This document shows positions 33,975-44,486 of a DNA stretch of 64,000 nt, one piece after another. The notes beneath the pieces are model-generated. The model had not been told where the DNA came from, ran no database searches, and saw only the letters and a list, made by a program, of their open reading frames with translations. The stretch's first letter is position 1; the number at the start of each line of letters is the position of its first letter. The position numbers and the translations under genes are program-made. Origin of the DNA: an uncultured Eubacteriales bacterium (lineage in GTDB: Bacteria > Bacillota > Clostridia > Oscillospirales > Acutalibacteraceae); NCBI GenBank assembly GCA_934477125.1, contig CAKSOL010000005.1, forward strand, positions 62,001 through 126,000, in the 5' to 3' direction.

Positions 33975-36900
33975 TTATTTTGAGGTTTCCCGTTTCTTTT
34001 TCCTTCTGATAATTATAAATACAGAAAGAACAGCAAGTACTGCCGCTGCGGTGACAGCAATAACTATTATAACGGTATTGTCTGCAGTATTGCCCGACTT
34101 TTTAATTACGACTCGTACCTTTTTTCTCGATGTTTTAGTTTTTTCGCTGTTTCCGTCGATATCTGTAACCTCATCCTCCGTGCCGTCGGAAATATTGTCG
34201 GGATCATTTGAAATGATGCCGCCGGAGTTATTCTGACTGTTTTTATTATCCGTTATCTGCGGAACAGCACCCATAGGAACAACTGCGTCAGCCGGATTAA
34301 GCCTTGTTTCAGCAGTAACACACTCTATACTGAAATCATCAAAGAAAATACTGCTCAGCCCCGGTGTTCTTATTGCGAGATAAGGCGAATAAAGCTGAAC
34401 TATATTCGTAACTTTATACCACACGCCGGGATAAAGCTTGTCGAGGGAAACGGACTCTATCGCATAATCGGGATCGGAAGCCCCGGGATAGAAATATGAG
34501 TCAGTCGGCAAAAGATGAATGCTTTGTTTGGTATTTTCCGTTTTTTCAAGCTTGACATAATATGTTATTTTGTAATATTCGCCCATTGCTATTTTATTGT
34601 TAGCATCTGTTATAAGGGTAAACTTTTTGGGTGACGGAGACTTTCCTATCCTGTGAATCGAGTTGGCGCCTGAGAAAACATTTCCGGCGTTATATCCCGG
34701 AACAAGATTGTTATAATGCTCAACATCAATATCATATCCCACGCCGTAGCCGTCAAAGCTGTAGTTTTCAAAGTCCTGACCTATTTTCAGCTTTGCCCAT
34801 TTGGCATAAAAGGTTGTGTCGGAATAGTATGTTGCATCCGTAACCTCCAGAGTATATGCGCTGTCGAAAAACCAACCGCAGAATCTATATCCCATAAGCT
34901 GCAAATCAGTCGGAAGATTTATTTTTTCTCCGCTTTTGCCTATAAATGCATCCGGACCGGCGAGTGTGTTGGTAAGACAGACAACGTCATCCTCGGCAAC
35001 TCTGCGTATTGTTATATTATCTATGCAGGAACGCAGGGTGTCACCGTCAAAAGCATTTGTCTGAACATTCAGCGCAAGTGCATTATAGCCTTTATAATCG
35101 AGATCAATAGTAAGGTTATAACTATGACGTTTCCAGATTCCGAATCCTGCGGCGCTTGAAAGCGTAAGCCGCTGCTGCGTATCCTCAGAGCTCTGAACAA
35201 TCTCGCCAATACCGCTGTTAATCGGACTTGCGGTATAAATTCTTACAGACCACTTATTTTCTATTTCACTCAGATTCTTATAATTAAAGCTGACAACATA
35301 TCTGGCGTTATCCTCAACCAGCAGCGGATATCCCTTATATGTAAGCAATGCCGTAGCCGTATCACGTGAATTCATATCCGCTCTGAGACTTACCGAGTCG
35401 CCATCTGCCGACTGAGTTCTATCAATCGCGAACAGCGAGCTGATTTCGGAATCAGTTTCAGGATTATAAGGATAATCCGCAAATCCTAAAGTTATTGAAT
35501 CCCCTGCGGCAAAGCGTTTCCATTTTGCATAAAGATTTGTTGTTCCGCTTTGGGGGAAGGTTATATCGACAGCCGGATTTAAGAGAGCAGAATCGGTATA
35601 CCAACCCTCGAACAGGTATCCCTGCCGAGAAATAGGCTGAGAAAACGGCTGACCGGCAGCCCCGGTAAAGACCTGTGTTTTATCAGTACCGTCGTTATAA
35701 TGGCCGGTTATTGTTCCTGAACTCTCGGAGGATATTTCCTCAATAATTATATTATCAATATAAACCTCAACGCTTTTTGAACTTTTAAAGCCGGTCTGAA
35801 AACCGATACACAGCAGGTCGAGATCGGTGAGTGAGTCATTCGTTGCCTTGCTGTCTGATTTAGGGTCGTAAAATTCCGATGTAAACGAAGTTGTGAAGTT
35901 GTTCCATTTTCCGACCTCGGAATTATAGCTGATGTTTAACTCCTCGGTAAGATTCTGCTGCAATCTGTTTGTTCTGTCGTCTCTTACATCATTCCGGTTT
36001 CCTGCCCACAGCTGAACATAAACCGGCGTATCGACCTTTTGAGCAACAAAATAGCTGAACGATACCTTATAGGCAGTGTTTTCCTTTAGATAATAGGGCT
36101 TGCTGTCAACGGTTACAGCCGCTAACCGCGGAATCCACCAGTTAGACTGCGAAGATTCGGTTCTGAAACGCAATGCCTTGCTGTAGCCTACTCCTTTGCT
36201 TCCGACAACCGCATAGCCGAGATAGCTCATACCTTTGAGGTCGCCGGCAGCATAAGGATAATTTTCAAAATCACAAACCGACATATTATCGCTTATTTCC
36301 CGCCACTTCCCATATATATCAATAGTACCGGAAGGAAGAACAGAATCATCAAACGGAAGCTTGCAGTCAAGATCGCTGAACCAGCCGTCAAAGAGATAAC
36401 CGGTACGTTTTAACGCCGGTATTTCAAATGAAATTCCCTTGATAACTTCTATGGTTTTTACCGTATCGGCAGAGTCGTTGTAATGAGCGCGTATATTGCA
36501 TATATCATCATTCGGCTCTCCGCTGTTGCTTAATATCGGGTATTTTTCGGTTGTTTTCCATACCGACCAGTTAAGCTGCGGCATATTTTTCCGCGCAGCC
36601 TCGCCAATTATTTTTTCATCTTCGTCAATGCTCGCAATACGCAACTCGGTAAGCTTTGTTCCCGGATAAATATTGTAAATTTTCTCGGAACTTAACGCGA
36701 AACAGTTATAGAATGTAAAATCGTATGATTTCGCATCAGAATCCGTAACAGCAAGACCGTATTTCAACAGTCCGCCGTTTTCTGCGCTGCGCGAAACCGA
36801 TGCGCAGTTCTTAGCTGTTACATTAGCGTTAGAGTAGCCAAACAGTCCTGAGCCGCCGGAACCGTTCTTTGCACCGCTGTATACATAAACGCTTTCATCA

Positions 36901-38900
36901 GTATAACAATTTTCAAATATAACATTTGCGCCGTATGGATAGCCGCGGCAAACACCCATAATTCCTCCGGCATACCCGTCATTGCAGTAAATATACGAAT
37001 TTTTAAGAGTTATATTTTTAAAATAGCGTGTGTCCGAGGCAACGATATATGAAAATAGTCCTCCGTATCTGCTGCCTGTATCGTTTATGTAAACTCCGCT
37101 TATTGAGTAACCCGCTCCGTCAAAGTCACCTCTGAAGCCTGAGCCGCCCCAGTTTCCTGTAAACCATTTGTTAAGTCCGTCTGTTTTATCCGAATTCTGC
37201 CAATCCTCAAAAGACCAGTTCTCGGATATATCATTAAGCTTTATATCGGCGGCAAGCTTATAAGAATTACCCTTTGATTCATTGTTCTGCGTCATCATAA
37301 GGGCAAGCTGCTCCGCCGTTTCTATAAGGTACGGTTTTTCGGGCGTTCCGTCGCCGCCTGCAAATTTACTTGCAGTAAGACCGCTCCAAACATCTCCCGG
37401 TTTAGGCTCGCCCTGCTGCGTCTGACGAACGGTAACAGCGTCTATATAAATATTTCTGTCGACGGGAGCGTCGCCTATTCCCTTAACTCCTACGGCTATA
37501 CAGTCACAGTCGCCGTTCAGCAGCGTTGCAACGAATCTCACCTTGGCGTTTACCCAACCGTTTTCGCCAAGCTCCGAAGTATCCTTATCAAATATTATCT
37601 CCTTATTGAGAGACTGTAATCTTCGGCTGTCATCGGAAGTAACGTTAGAAGCGCTTGTTGCGTAAACTAAAAACTGACCTGTATTTGCAGGAGTCCCGTC
37701 TACCTTATACCAAAAACTGAGCTCGTATGTACTTCCGCTCTTTACCCTGCAAGTATTTTCACCCTCGCACAGCATGGCAAGACGCGGAACGGTATAGTTT
37801 CCCTGAGTTTCCGGCAAGCGATAGCAAAGTGATTTCTGACCATCCTTTGCTACATTTTCAAAGCTTATGCCGCTGAGAGATTTGGCGAGATATGAACCGT
37901 TCCAATCCTCAAAGGAAAATATCTGATTTTCAGGATTTGCCGCCGGGTTTAAAACCGGATAAGAATCGGTTGTTTTCCAATAGCTCCAATTCAGCCTTGA
38001 AAGGTTTTGCTTTGCTGCCGCGCCCTTCATATTCTCCGGGCTTACAACAATCAGGGACGAATCGGCGTTTACAGTTCCTTCTGCGCCGCAATAAGAGGCG
38101 GTGAATGTCGGATTCATACGATAATTCGTATAAACGCTGAGACCTATACAGTTATTGAACGATAAGTTCATATTACCGCCGTAAAGGTTTCCAGCAAAGC
38201 TTCCGTAACGCGAGGTCTTTGAAATTTCGGCAAAGCTTGCACAGCGGTAAAATGAAACAGTATTGCAGCCGCCGCTGCCGATAAATCCGGCGCAGCCTGC
38301 ACCCTTTGCCGTTACTTTAACGGTATCATCAATATAGCAGTTTGAAAACGTAGCGTGAGTATCGTTACCGATAAAGCCCGCAAAAACTGCTGTTCCGCAG
38401 TTTGACGCGCCCATATTCGTAATCTCGGAATCGGAAACCGTTATATTTTTAACCGAAACATTACTGCCGTTTATCCACGGCAGCAGACCGACATACGTAT
38501 TATTGGCAGGAGAACTGCTGTTATTGTAGTATAATCCTCTGACAGTATGCCAATCTCCGTCAAGCGAACCGTAGAAATATTTTTCAAAATACCAGTTTTT
38601 AGGGTTTTTGGATTTCCAGTCCGGGTCTCTTGTGTCATTGATATAAATATCTGCTGTCAGCTTATAATATTTACCCTTTGTTTCGTTCTGTGAATTTATC
38701 ATTCCGGCAAGCTGACGCGCGTTTGATATCAGAAAAGGGTCATCCTCCGTTCCTGTTCCTCCGTCATAGACGGCAGAGGATGAGCCGTCCCAAATGTCGG
38801 AATTATCGGCAAAAACCGTGAAAAAAACACTTGAAAACGCTGTTAGCAAAATTGCAGCCGAACAGATAAGAGCCAAAAGCTTATTTAATCTATTTTTCAT
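33975..38900 (-). CDS. Giant membrane-anchored surface protein with GLUG-like, CBM-like and InlB-type repeats
   Basis: A 1641-residue protein with a signal peptide and a C-terminal transmembrane helix (about 1605-1628) followed by RRKKKRETSK. The N-terminal unit (about 35-330) has beta-repeat motifs (YKLTADIYIND, DGDWHTVRGLYYNN) and is repeated from about 505. CBM4/9-like beta-sandwich domains follow each unit (YELSFWYKVDG, IYIDAVTV). Three Listeria-Bacteroides/InlB B-type repeats are seen (GYLFDGWFSD, GYLFEGWYTD, GYRFCGWFFD), each near AKW or GKW. No catalytic motif is visible, so glycan binding or surface scaffolding is likely. Its first 480 or so residues closely match the GH16 protein at 51551-54955, indicating a shared module block. 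Confidence 0.85.
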   Translation of the reverse strand: MKNRLNKLLALICSAAILLTAFSSVFFTVFADNSDIWDGSSSAVYDGGTGTEDDPFLISNARQLAGMINSQNETKGKYYKLTADIYINDTRDPDWKSKNPKNWYFEKYFYGSLDGDWHTVRGLYYNNSSSPANNTYVGLLPWINGSNVSVKNITVSDSEITNMGASNCGTAVFAGFIGNDTHATFSNCYIDDTVKVTAKGAGCAGFIGSGGCNTVSFYRCASFAEISKTSRYGSFAGNLYGGNMNLSFNNCIGLSVYTNYRMNPTFTASYCGAEGTVNADSSLIVVSPENMKGAAAKQNLSRLNWSYWKTTDSYPVLNPAANPENQIFSFEDWNGSYLAKSLSGISFENVAKDGQKSLCYRLPETQGNYTVPRLAMLCEGENTCRVKSGSTYELSFWYKVDGTPANTGQFLVYATSASNVTSDDSRRLQSLNKEIIFDKDTSELGENGWVNAKVRFVATLLNGDCDCIAVGVKGIGDAPVDRNIYIDAVTVRQTQQGEPKPGDVWSGLTASKFAGGDGTPEKPYLIETAEQLALMMTQNNESKGNSYKLAADIKLNDISENWSFEDWQNSDKTDGLNKWFTGNWGGSGFRGDFDGAGYSISGVYINDTGSRYGGLFSYIVASDTRYFKNITLKNSYIYCNDGYAGGIMGVCRGYPYGANVIFENCYTDESVYVYSGAKNGSGGSGLFGYSNANVTAKNCASVSRSAENGGLLKYGLAVTDSDAKSYDFTFYNCFALSSEKIYNIYPGTKLTELRIASIDEDEKIIGEAARKNMPQLNWSVWKTTEKYPILSNSGEPNDDICNIRAHYNDSADTVKTIEVIKGISFEIPALKRTGYLFDGWFSDLDCKLPFDDSVLPSGTIDIYGKWREISDNMSVCDFENYPYAAGDLKGMSYLGYAVVGSKGVGYSKALRFRTESSQSNWWIPRLAAVTVDSKPYYLKENTAYKVSFSYFVAQKVDTPVYVQLWAGNRNDVRDDRTNRLQQNLTEELNISYNSEVGKWNNFTTSFTSEFYDPKSDSKATNDSLTDLDLLCIGFQTGFKSSKSVEVYIDNIIIEEISSESSGTITGHYNDGTDKTQVFTGAAGQPFSQPISRQGYLFEGWYTDSALLNPAVDITFPQSGTTNLYAKWKRFAAGDSITLGFADYPYNPETDSEISSLFAIDRTQSADGDSVSLRADMNSRDTATALLTYKGYPLLVEDNARYVVSFNYKNLSEIENKWSVRIYTASPINSGIGEIVQSSEDTQQRLTLSSAAGFGIWKRHSYNLTIDLDYKGYNALALNVQTNAFDGDTLRSCIDNITIRRVAEDDVVCLTNTLAGPDAFIGKSGEKINLPTDLQLMGYRFCGWFFDSAYTLEVTDATYYSDTTFYAKWAKLKIGQDFENYSFDGYGVGYDIDVEHYNNLVPGYNAGNVFSGANSIHRIGKSPSPKKFTLITDANNKIAMGEYYKITYYVKLEKTENTKQSIHLLPTDSYFYPGASDPDYAIESVSLDKLYPGVWYKVTNIVQLYSPYLAIRTPGLSSIFFDDFSIECVTAETRLNPADAVVPMGAVPQITDNKNSQNNSGGIISNDPDNISDGTEDEVTDIDGNSEKTKTSRKKVRVVIKKSGNTADNTVIIVIAVTAAAVLAVLSVFIIIRRKKKRETSK

Positions 38901-38946
38901 CGTCCCTCACCTTTCTGAAATGGTTTTAAACCTTGAGAATAGGTTG

Positions 38947-40344
38947 TTATTTTGCAGCGTCAAGCATACCGTTTGCCTTTGAAACCGCGGAATTGACAGT
39001 ATTATTTACCTTATTGAGGTTTGTTTTTATCTGCGCAACATCGGAAGTAAGCATATATTTATTAAACGTATCACCGCTTATCTCCTGAAGTGCCGGAGTA
39101 ACGTAAAGCGTATCAAAGCTTATAGGAGTTTTTGCTATAACGTCCGCGAACTGCTTATTTTCGGTTGATCTGTAAATAAGCTTGGTATCGTAATTATTCA
39201 TATCCAGATAAAATTTAAGGAATTCTCCTGCACCGGCCGCATTTTTAGCTCCTTTTGCAATTCCGAATGCGGAAACAAATCCGGAACTCGGATATGCGGC
39301 ATCGGAAGCCTCTTTTTTGGGAAGGTATGTAACGCCGACGTCAGAAATTTTCATTGTGCTGAAATATCCGGCATTTTTTAGACCGTAGGTATCTGAAATT
39401 ATCATACCTGCCTTACCGTCTATAAACGGCTGAGCTTTACCGGGCAAATAGAACGTTCCGTCCTTTGAACCCTCGAGAAGATATCTCCAGCATTCGGTCA
39501 TAGCGTTTTCGTTTATTCCGTTATAGAATTTGCCGTTATTCAGCTTGACAAAGCCTGCTCCGTATGCCTGATTAAAATATCCGGTGTCTATTGAAACGCC
39601 GTATGACAGACCGGCAGCCGTTTTTATTTCAGACGCCGCCTTTTTAAATGTCTCCCAGGTCCAATTATTCTGATTGATATAATCTTCGGGAGAGGTTATG
39701 CCGTTATTTGTGAAGAGACGTTTATTATAATAGCAAAGGAAACGGCATTGGAAATTTGTCTGCGTTGAGGCTATTAGATATACCTTACCCTTAACGGTAG
39801 ACATACTCGTAACAGTCTGATCCCATCTCGACTCAGTCGGATTTATTCCTGCCGTGTCTATGGACTGCGCTATTGCGACAGTACGCGGGAACTCGCCGTT
39901 ATCCTTAATAACGTCAGGTGAATTTCCTGCAGCAATAAGACCTGTCAGCTTGGTTATATATTCATGCTGCGGTACGGAAACGATTTTAACGCGAATGCCC
40001 GTTTTCTTGGTAAAAGCTTCAATAACGGGACCGTATTCCGTTTTATTTATATCCTCCCAGGTTGCAAACTTGACGGTTGTGCCCCTTAGAGTTGAGGGCT
40101 TTGCAGATGAAGAATTATTCGTTTTGGATCCATTTGACGTCTGACCGCCCTTGTTTTCCGCAGCGTCATTATCTTTGCCGGAACCGGTATCGGAAGCATC
40201 ACCCGCTCCTCCCTGAACGGCAGAGTCATCTTCGTAATAACTCATATATGATAATTCATCTGATTTTGAACGGCAACCGGATATAACGGCTGTCATCATA
40301 ACAAGCGCTGTAATAATCGCGGTCAGTTTTTTTGCTGTAATCAT
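38947..40344 (-). CDS. ABC sugar-binding lipoprotein (locus B, cassette end)
   Basis: A 465-residue lipoprotein starting at ATG 40344, seven bases after AGGAGG; an in-frame opening 16 codons earlier has no ribosome site. MMTAVISGC gives the lipobox, then a Gly/Ser/Asn-rich linker, then a carbohydrate-type solute-binding domain (TVKFATWEDINKTEYGPVI, IAAGNSPDVIKDNGEFPRT). It follows its probable permease pair (40367-42234) by 22 bases. The positional counterpart in locus A is at the front of that operon. Confidence 0.92.
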   Translation of the reverse strand: MITAKKLTAIITALVMMTAVISGCRSKSDELSYMSYYEDDSAVQGGAGDASDTGSGKDNDAAENKGGQTSNGSKTNNSSSAKPSTLRGTTVKFATWEDINKTEYGPVIEAFTKKTGIRVKIVSVPQHEYITKLTGLIAAGNSPDVIKDNGEFPRTVAIAQSIDTAGINPTESRWDQTVTSMSTVKGKVYLIASTQTNFQCRFLCYYNKRLFTNNGITSPEDYINQNNWTWETFKKAASEIKTAAGLSYGVSIDTGYFNQAYGAGFVKLNNGKFYNGINENAMTECWRYLLEGSKDGTFYLPGKAQPFIDGKAGMIISDTYGLKNAGYFSTMKISDVGVTYLPKKEASDAAYPSSGFVSAFGIAKGAKNAAGAGEFLKFYLDMNNYDTKLIYRSTENKQFADVIAKTPISFDTLYVTPALQEISGDTFNKYMLTSDVAQIKTNLNKVNNTVNSAVSKANGMLDAAK

Positions 40345-40366
40345 GGTAAATCCTCCTAAATGATTT

Positions 40367-41329
40367 TTATCCTGTAATCCCGACTCTGTCAATACTCTTT
40401 ATGAATTTGCGCTGCAAAATCAAATAGAATAACAGAATAGGCGTTACAAACATAACACATCCGGCCATAACACCGGTAGTATTCAAAATGTTTCCCGGCC
40501 ATATGCCGAGCAAAGACAGCTTTTGCGGGAGAGATGCCAGCGATACTGCCAACGGGAAATTTTCGCTGGTATACATAACTGCGAGATAGTAGTCGTTCCA
40601 ATGCCAAACAAGAGACAGAACAAACACCGTTATAATAGCAACGCTTGACGACGGCAGCGCTATGCGTATAAAGGTGCGCGGCGGCGCTGAGCCGTCTATC
40701 CAGGCTGCCTCCTCCAATTCCTTCGGGAGTCCGACAAAGAACTGATGATAAATATAAATCAGAATACCCGAACGAAGTCCTACGCTGAACAGCGACGGCA
40801 GATAGAAGCACCATGCGGTATCAAGAATATTCGGCCGCAGTTCTCTGCCGGTAATCCTGCCTAAAAGCTTAAGAATCCCGAGAAAATCGAGCTGAGAAAA
40901 ATTGACCGTCATAGGAATTACAAGCATTTGAGACGGAACAACAATCAGGAAAACGAGCATAACCATAACAAGTCTTTTTCCGGGAAACTTAAATCGGGCA
41001 AGACCGTATGCCGTAACGGCACAGGTAGCGGTTTCTATAACTGCGCTTACAACCTCAAGCTGCAGGGTTGAGAATAAAGCACTTTTAAAATTCATTGCCT
41101 CAATAGCATTTTTGAAATTTTCCGCCGTTAAAACCTTAGGAATCCACAAAACGCCGGGGTCCTGAAATGCTGCCGCGGTTTTTAGTGCAGAGCTGAGCAT
41201 ATAAAGCAGCGGATATATAATTATATAGCTTATGGCAAGCAGTATAATTAAACGGAAAATGCCGTAAAGCACGGATTTCAGTCTTTTAGCCTTTCTTTTG
41301 AAGGCGGTTTTTTCTCCGGAACCGTTCAT
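40367..41329 (-). CDS. Sugar ABC transporter permease, MalG-type (second pair, locus B)
   Basis: A 320-residue polytopic protein. ATG 41329 (MNGSGEKTAF) is chosen because AGGAGG sits seven bases upstream; a longer in-frame form would overlap the preceding gene by 85 bases. The EAA loop reads LEEAAWIDGSAPPRTFIRIA. It ends with FIKSIDRVGITG, like FMESVERTGIVG of the locus A counterpart at 15388-16362. It pairs with the next upstream permease. Confidence 0.92.
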   Translation of the reverse strand: MNGSGEKTAFKRKAKRLKSVLYGIFRLIILLAISYIIIYPLLYMLSSALKTAAAFQDPGVLWIPKVLTAENFKNAIEAMNFKSALFSTLQLEVVSAVIETATCAVTAYGLARFKFPGKRLVMVMLVFLIVVPSQMLVIPMTVNFSQLDFLGILKLLGRITGRELRPNILDTAWCFYLPSLFSVGLRSGILIYIYHQFFVGLPKELEEAAWIDGSAPPRTFIRIALPSSSVAIITVFVLSLVWHWNDYYLAVMYTSENFPLAVSLASLPQKLSLLGIWPGNILNTTGVMAGCVMFVTPILLFYLILQRKFIKSIDRVGITG

Positions 41330-41340
41330 TTCTTCGCCTC

Positions 41341-42234
41341 CTATTCCCAACGTTTCAGGCAGTATTTGTTGAACGGAACAAATATAATCGCAACAACCGC
41401 GCCGACCGCAAGGAAGTATATCCAAAGCATTGCCGTGCTTTCGTTATAATTCTGCGACTGCATCATATTGTAAGCGTTTGAAACAACTCTGTCCGTTTTT
41501 GAAGTAAACAAATCAACTGCCGTAAATACAGAAACGAGTACCAATATTTTTGAGAGCATCGGAAATGTGACAAACCAGAATTCCTCCCATTTGGTAGCGC
41601 CTTCGACCTTTGTTACCTCATACATTTGGTCAGGTATAGACTGCAATCCGGAAATGAACAGAAGCGTTTGAATTCCGCTGTTCCAGATAACCGTCATTAT
41701 ACTGTTAAGAACTGCCTGGAAATACTTTGAAATTTCCGCCGGAAGTCCTAAAACCTTAAGTAGACTGTCAACATTTATCATTTCTTCCATTATGGAAGCC
41801 TCTACCCCTGCGCCGGTAACATCGGCGCCCTGATAATACAGAAGATATTCAATAACAACTCCGCTCGCTATTATAACCGTCATAAAGCTTATGCCTCTGA
41901 ATATAATCCTGCCTTTAAAATTCTGAGCCAAAATCAGCGCCATAATCAGGCTTATAACCATAATAAGCGGAAAGGAATAAAGAAATGTTGAAAGCCCCTT
42001 AAAAAGGTTTTTAGTGAAATTCGGATCCTCAAAAAGCACGTATTTGATATTTTTCAATCCGGTCCAAGTGATATTAGTGCTGCCGGGGACAAACTCAAGA
42101 TCGCTGAACATAAAACGTATTGAGCGAATAAGCGGAAAAACGAAAAACACCAGCAGTCCGAATATAAAGGGAGAAACAAACATCAGACCGTAGCGGGCTT
42201 TAAGCCGTTCAACTCCCGGTTTCGACCTTTTCAT
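41341..42234 (-). CDS. Sugar ABC transporter permease, MalF/LplB-type (second pair, locus B)
   Basis: A 297-residue polytopic protein. The EAA loop reads MYEVTKVEGATKWEEFWFV, and the N-terminus (SKPGVERLKARYGLMFVSP) resembles the locus A counterpart at 16375-17262. It is encoded four bases after the DUF5696 gene and 11 bases before the partner permease. AAAGGGGG and GAGGAA precede the ATG. Confidence 0.92.
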   Translation of the reverse strand: MKRSKPGVERLKARYGLMFVSPFIFGLLVFFVFPLIRSIRFMFSDLEFVPGSTNITWTGLKNIKYVLFEDPNFTKNLFKGLSTFLYSFPLIMVISLIMALILAQNFKGRIIFRGISFMTVIIASGVVIEYLLYYQGADVTGAGVEASIMEEMINVDSLLKVLGLPAEISKYFQAVLNSIMTVIWNSGIQTLLFISGLQSIPDQMYEVTKVEGATKWEEFWFVTFPMLSKILVLVSVFTAVDLFTSKTDRVVSNAYNMMQSQNYNESTAMLWIYFLAVGAVVAIIFVPFNKYCLKRWE

Positions 42235-42238
42235 TTCC

Positions 42239-44470
42239 TCATTCCCCCTTTAAGAGCTTATAGCTCATAGCTTCGACGACAGTATTATCTATTGTTTTAT
42301 CCTGCTGAGAATAGTTGACATATACCGTGCAGCCGTTATCGAAAACCGTTTTTCGCAAGCCATCGCCTAATATACTGTGACCGGTTATTTTCGCTCCCCT
42401 TATACTTTCGTAATATTCTCGGTTTTCAGCTACCGCACTCTCTATCCGAGCCTTAATATCACTGTAATCAGTACCGTAAAAATCCGGTGTCATAGAAGTA
42501 AGCAGCCGTATATCAAATTTTCCCGAAACCCGGAAGTTAAGTCCGCAGCCGCCCTCTATTGCCCTCAACAGCGTTTCTCTTTCGCTTGAAGCGAGATTAA
42601 GCGAATCTGAGCTTAGCGGCACATAGCCTTTAAATACCATCTCATAGAACGGTACGTCTTCGTCAAAAAGATAAAATCCGGATGACTGTAACGGAGCGTT
42701 ATAAACCTGTGAAGCGTATACGGCAGCGTAGTCGTTAGCGTCGGAACAGGCAATTTTAACGCCGCTGTCTTTAAGATTTTTTAATCCGGATGAAACATCA
42801 TTAGCCATATTGCCTTTAACAAAAAAGTCGGCTGATGAATAATCAGAATAGCAGTAATTTGAAAGCGTATCGAGAGAAATACCGTCAAGACCGTACTTAT
42901 TTACCGTTTTTCCGAGTCTTTCCGTAAGACCGGCAAGCTTTGAACGGGAAATCAAAAAATATTTATCCGTATTATAATTTCTTGTTCCCGACCAAAGGCT
43001 GTAATCATAGCAGCTTACAGTCTGACCGTTGACCGTTATAGTTTTATCTGAAACGGTACTGACTCCGCTGCCGGACTTATTAAACCGAACTATATCGAAA
43101 TCATTAAAGAGCCCGATGTCTTTTTCCTTGCAAAGCTGAGCCAGCTTTATCATATCAGCGCTGTTTCCGAGTGAAGAATTAAGAGAAAATCCTCCTCCCG
43201 GTTTCCCTGCGTCAATCCCGCTTTGCCCGTAGCCGTAAAGCTTAACCGATATTTTTTGTCCTGTAAGCTCATAAAGCTCGTTTATTATTTCTCCGGCTTT
43301 TTTTACCGCTGTGACCGGAAGGAACTTGTTGTGCGGTATTCCAAGAAATGTCGTTCGGATATTGGCACCTCCGACAATTTCGAGCGAAAGCATATTTTCA
43401 TTCCCACAGTCCGAAAGTCCGTATTTTTCATTAAGGTACTCCCGATATGTCTCCGCCATTCCGATATAGCTTGCCCGTTCGCCGTAAAGCGGGCAAAAGG
43501 TTATCGAAAATTTCTCATTTGTCGGACTTTCGCAATAAAGACGCTGATATTTATTTTTTATCTTTACCCATTGATAACCGCGGACCGAAAATGCGGCGCA
43601 GACTCCGGAATAGCCTATATTGGCGGCAGCTGCCGATACTTCTATTGAAGCCGATTCGGCTCCGTTCTCAATTATTGCACAGAGTGCGCTGTCGCCCGAT
43701 TTCGCGCCATATACCGGAAGTCTGATTTCCTTTTCCGTCGTAGCTTTTTCCTCATATTCAAGATGCCGAGCCTTATCTGCACCGTAAACCTCCTGAGAAT
43801 ATGTAAGCGGAATATCGCTTTCGGCTTTTTTATAAATGAGTGCGCCGCTGCCGCTCGGAACAAACAGATATCCGTTTTCCTCAGAGTTTTCTATCGAACA
43901 CATAAAAGGTGCAACGGAAATTTTGCAAAGCTTATATTTACCCTCTGTAATGCCGGCAGCATCTATCGCAATATTTACTCCGTTTTCACGCAGCGTATAT
44001 TCAACCGGAACGGAAATTTCAACATCGGGGAAATAATATGTTGCCCGAAGTCCGTTGTCTGTTTTTTCCTCGGAAACGCTGTTTTCTCTTACCGAAGCAG
44101 CATATGCCGTTACATCGACAAGCTCCTGCGATTCGGAATCGGAATATTCGATAACAACAGGAGAAATTACCTGAGGATTAACGATTTTCGGATTACCTGA
44201 GGCATCCGTCTGAGGAGTCAGAGCAGAGGACGGCGTTGTACTCCATACATGACCGTTGCTCTTATCCTCAAGCAAAATTCTTTTATATTCAGAATCCCAT
44301 CCGAGACGAAAATATTCATTTTCCGCAACTGTATTACTTTCAATGGATTGTGTTTCAAAATTTTCGTTAAACGGGCGCGGTTTAACAGCTGCCGTTTGGC
44401 AACCTGAGCATAAGGCAAGCATTGAAAAGCCAAGTGCTGACGCAAGCATTTTTTTAAAAAGCTTATTCAT
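42239..44470 (-). CDS. DUF5696-type lipoprotein (locus B)
   Basis: A 743-residue lipoprotein (SMLALCSGC) and paralogue of 17267-19420. The N-terminal half is beta-rich (KSNGHVWSTTPS, PSGSGALIYKK); the C-terminal half looks like a TIM-barrel-type alpha/beta domain. YGLDGISLDTLSN (Asp529 and Asp534) resembles strand ends that carry catalytic acids in retaining glycoside hydrolases of the GH31/GH101-type barrels; this likeness is my inference. The C-terminus (DNGCTVYVNYS) matches the family. It lies between the Yip1 gene and the second permease pair in both loci. GGGAGG lies five bases before the ATG. Function is not established. Confidence 0.8.
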   Translation of the reverse strand: MNKLFKKMLASALGFSMLALCSGCQTAAVKPRPFNENFETQSIESNTVAENEYFRLGWDSEYKRILLEDKSNGHVWSTTPSSALTPQTDASGNPKIVNPQVISPVVIEYSDSESQELVDVTAYAASVRENSVSEEKTDNGLRATYYFPDVEISVPVEYTLRENGVNIAIDAAGITEGKYKLCKISVAPFMCSIENSEENGYLFVPSGSGALIYKKAESDIPLTYSQEVYGADKARHLEYEEKATTEKEIRLPVYGAKSGDSALCAIIENGAESASIEVSAAAANIGYSGVCAAFSVRGYQWVKIKNKYQRLYCESPTNEKFSITFCPLYGERASYIGMAETYREYLNEKYGLSDCGNENMLSLEIVGGANIRTTFLGIPHNKFLPVTAVKKAGEIINELYELTGQKISVKLYGYGQSGIDAGKPGGGFSLNSSLGNSADMIKLAQLCKEKDIGLFNDFDIVRFNKSGSGVSTVSDKTITVNGQTVSCYDYSLWSGTRNYNTDKYFLISRSKLAGLTERLGKTVNKYGLDGISLDTLSNYCYSDYSSADFFVKGNMANDVSSGLKNLKDSGVKIACSDANDYAAVYASQVYNAPLQSSGFYLFDEDVPFYEMVFKGYVPLSSDSLNLASSERETLLRAIEGGCGLNFRVSGKFDIRLLTSMTPDFYGTDYSDIKARIESAVAENREYYESIRGAKITGHSILGDGLRKTVFDNGCTVYVNYSQQDKTIDNTVVEAMSYKLLKGE

Positions 44471-44486
44471 GGTTTCCTCCCGATAA

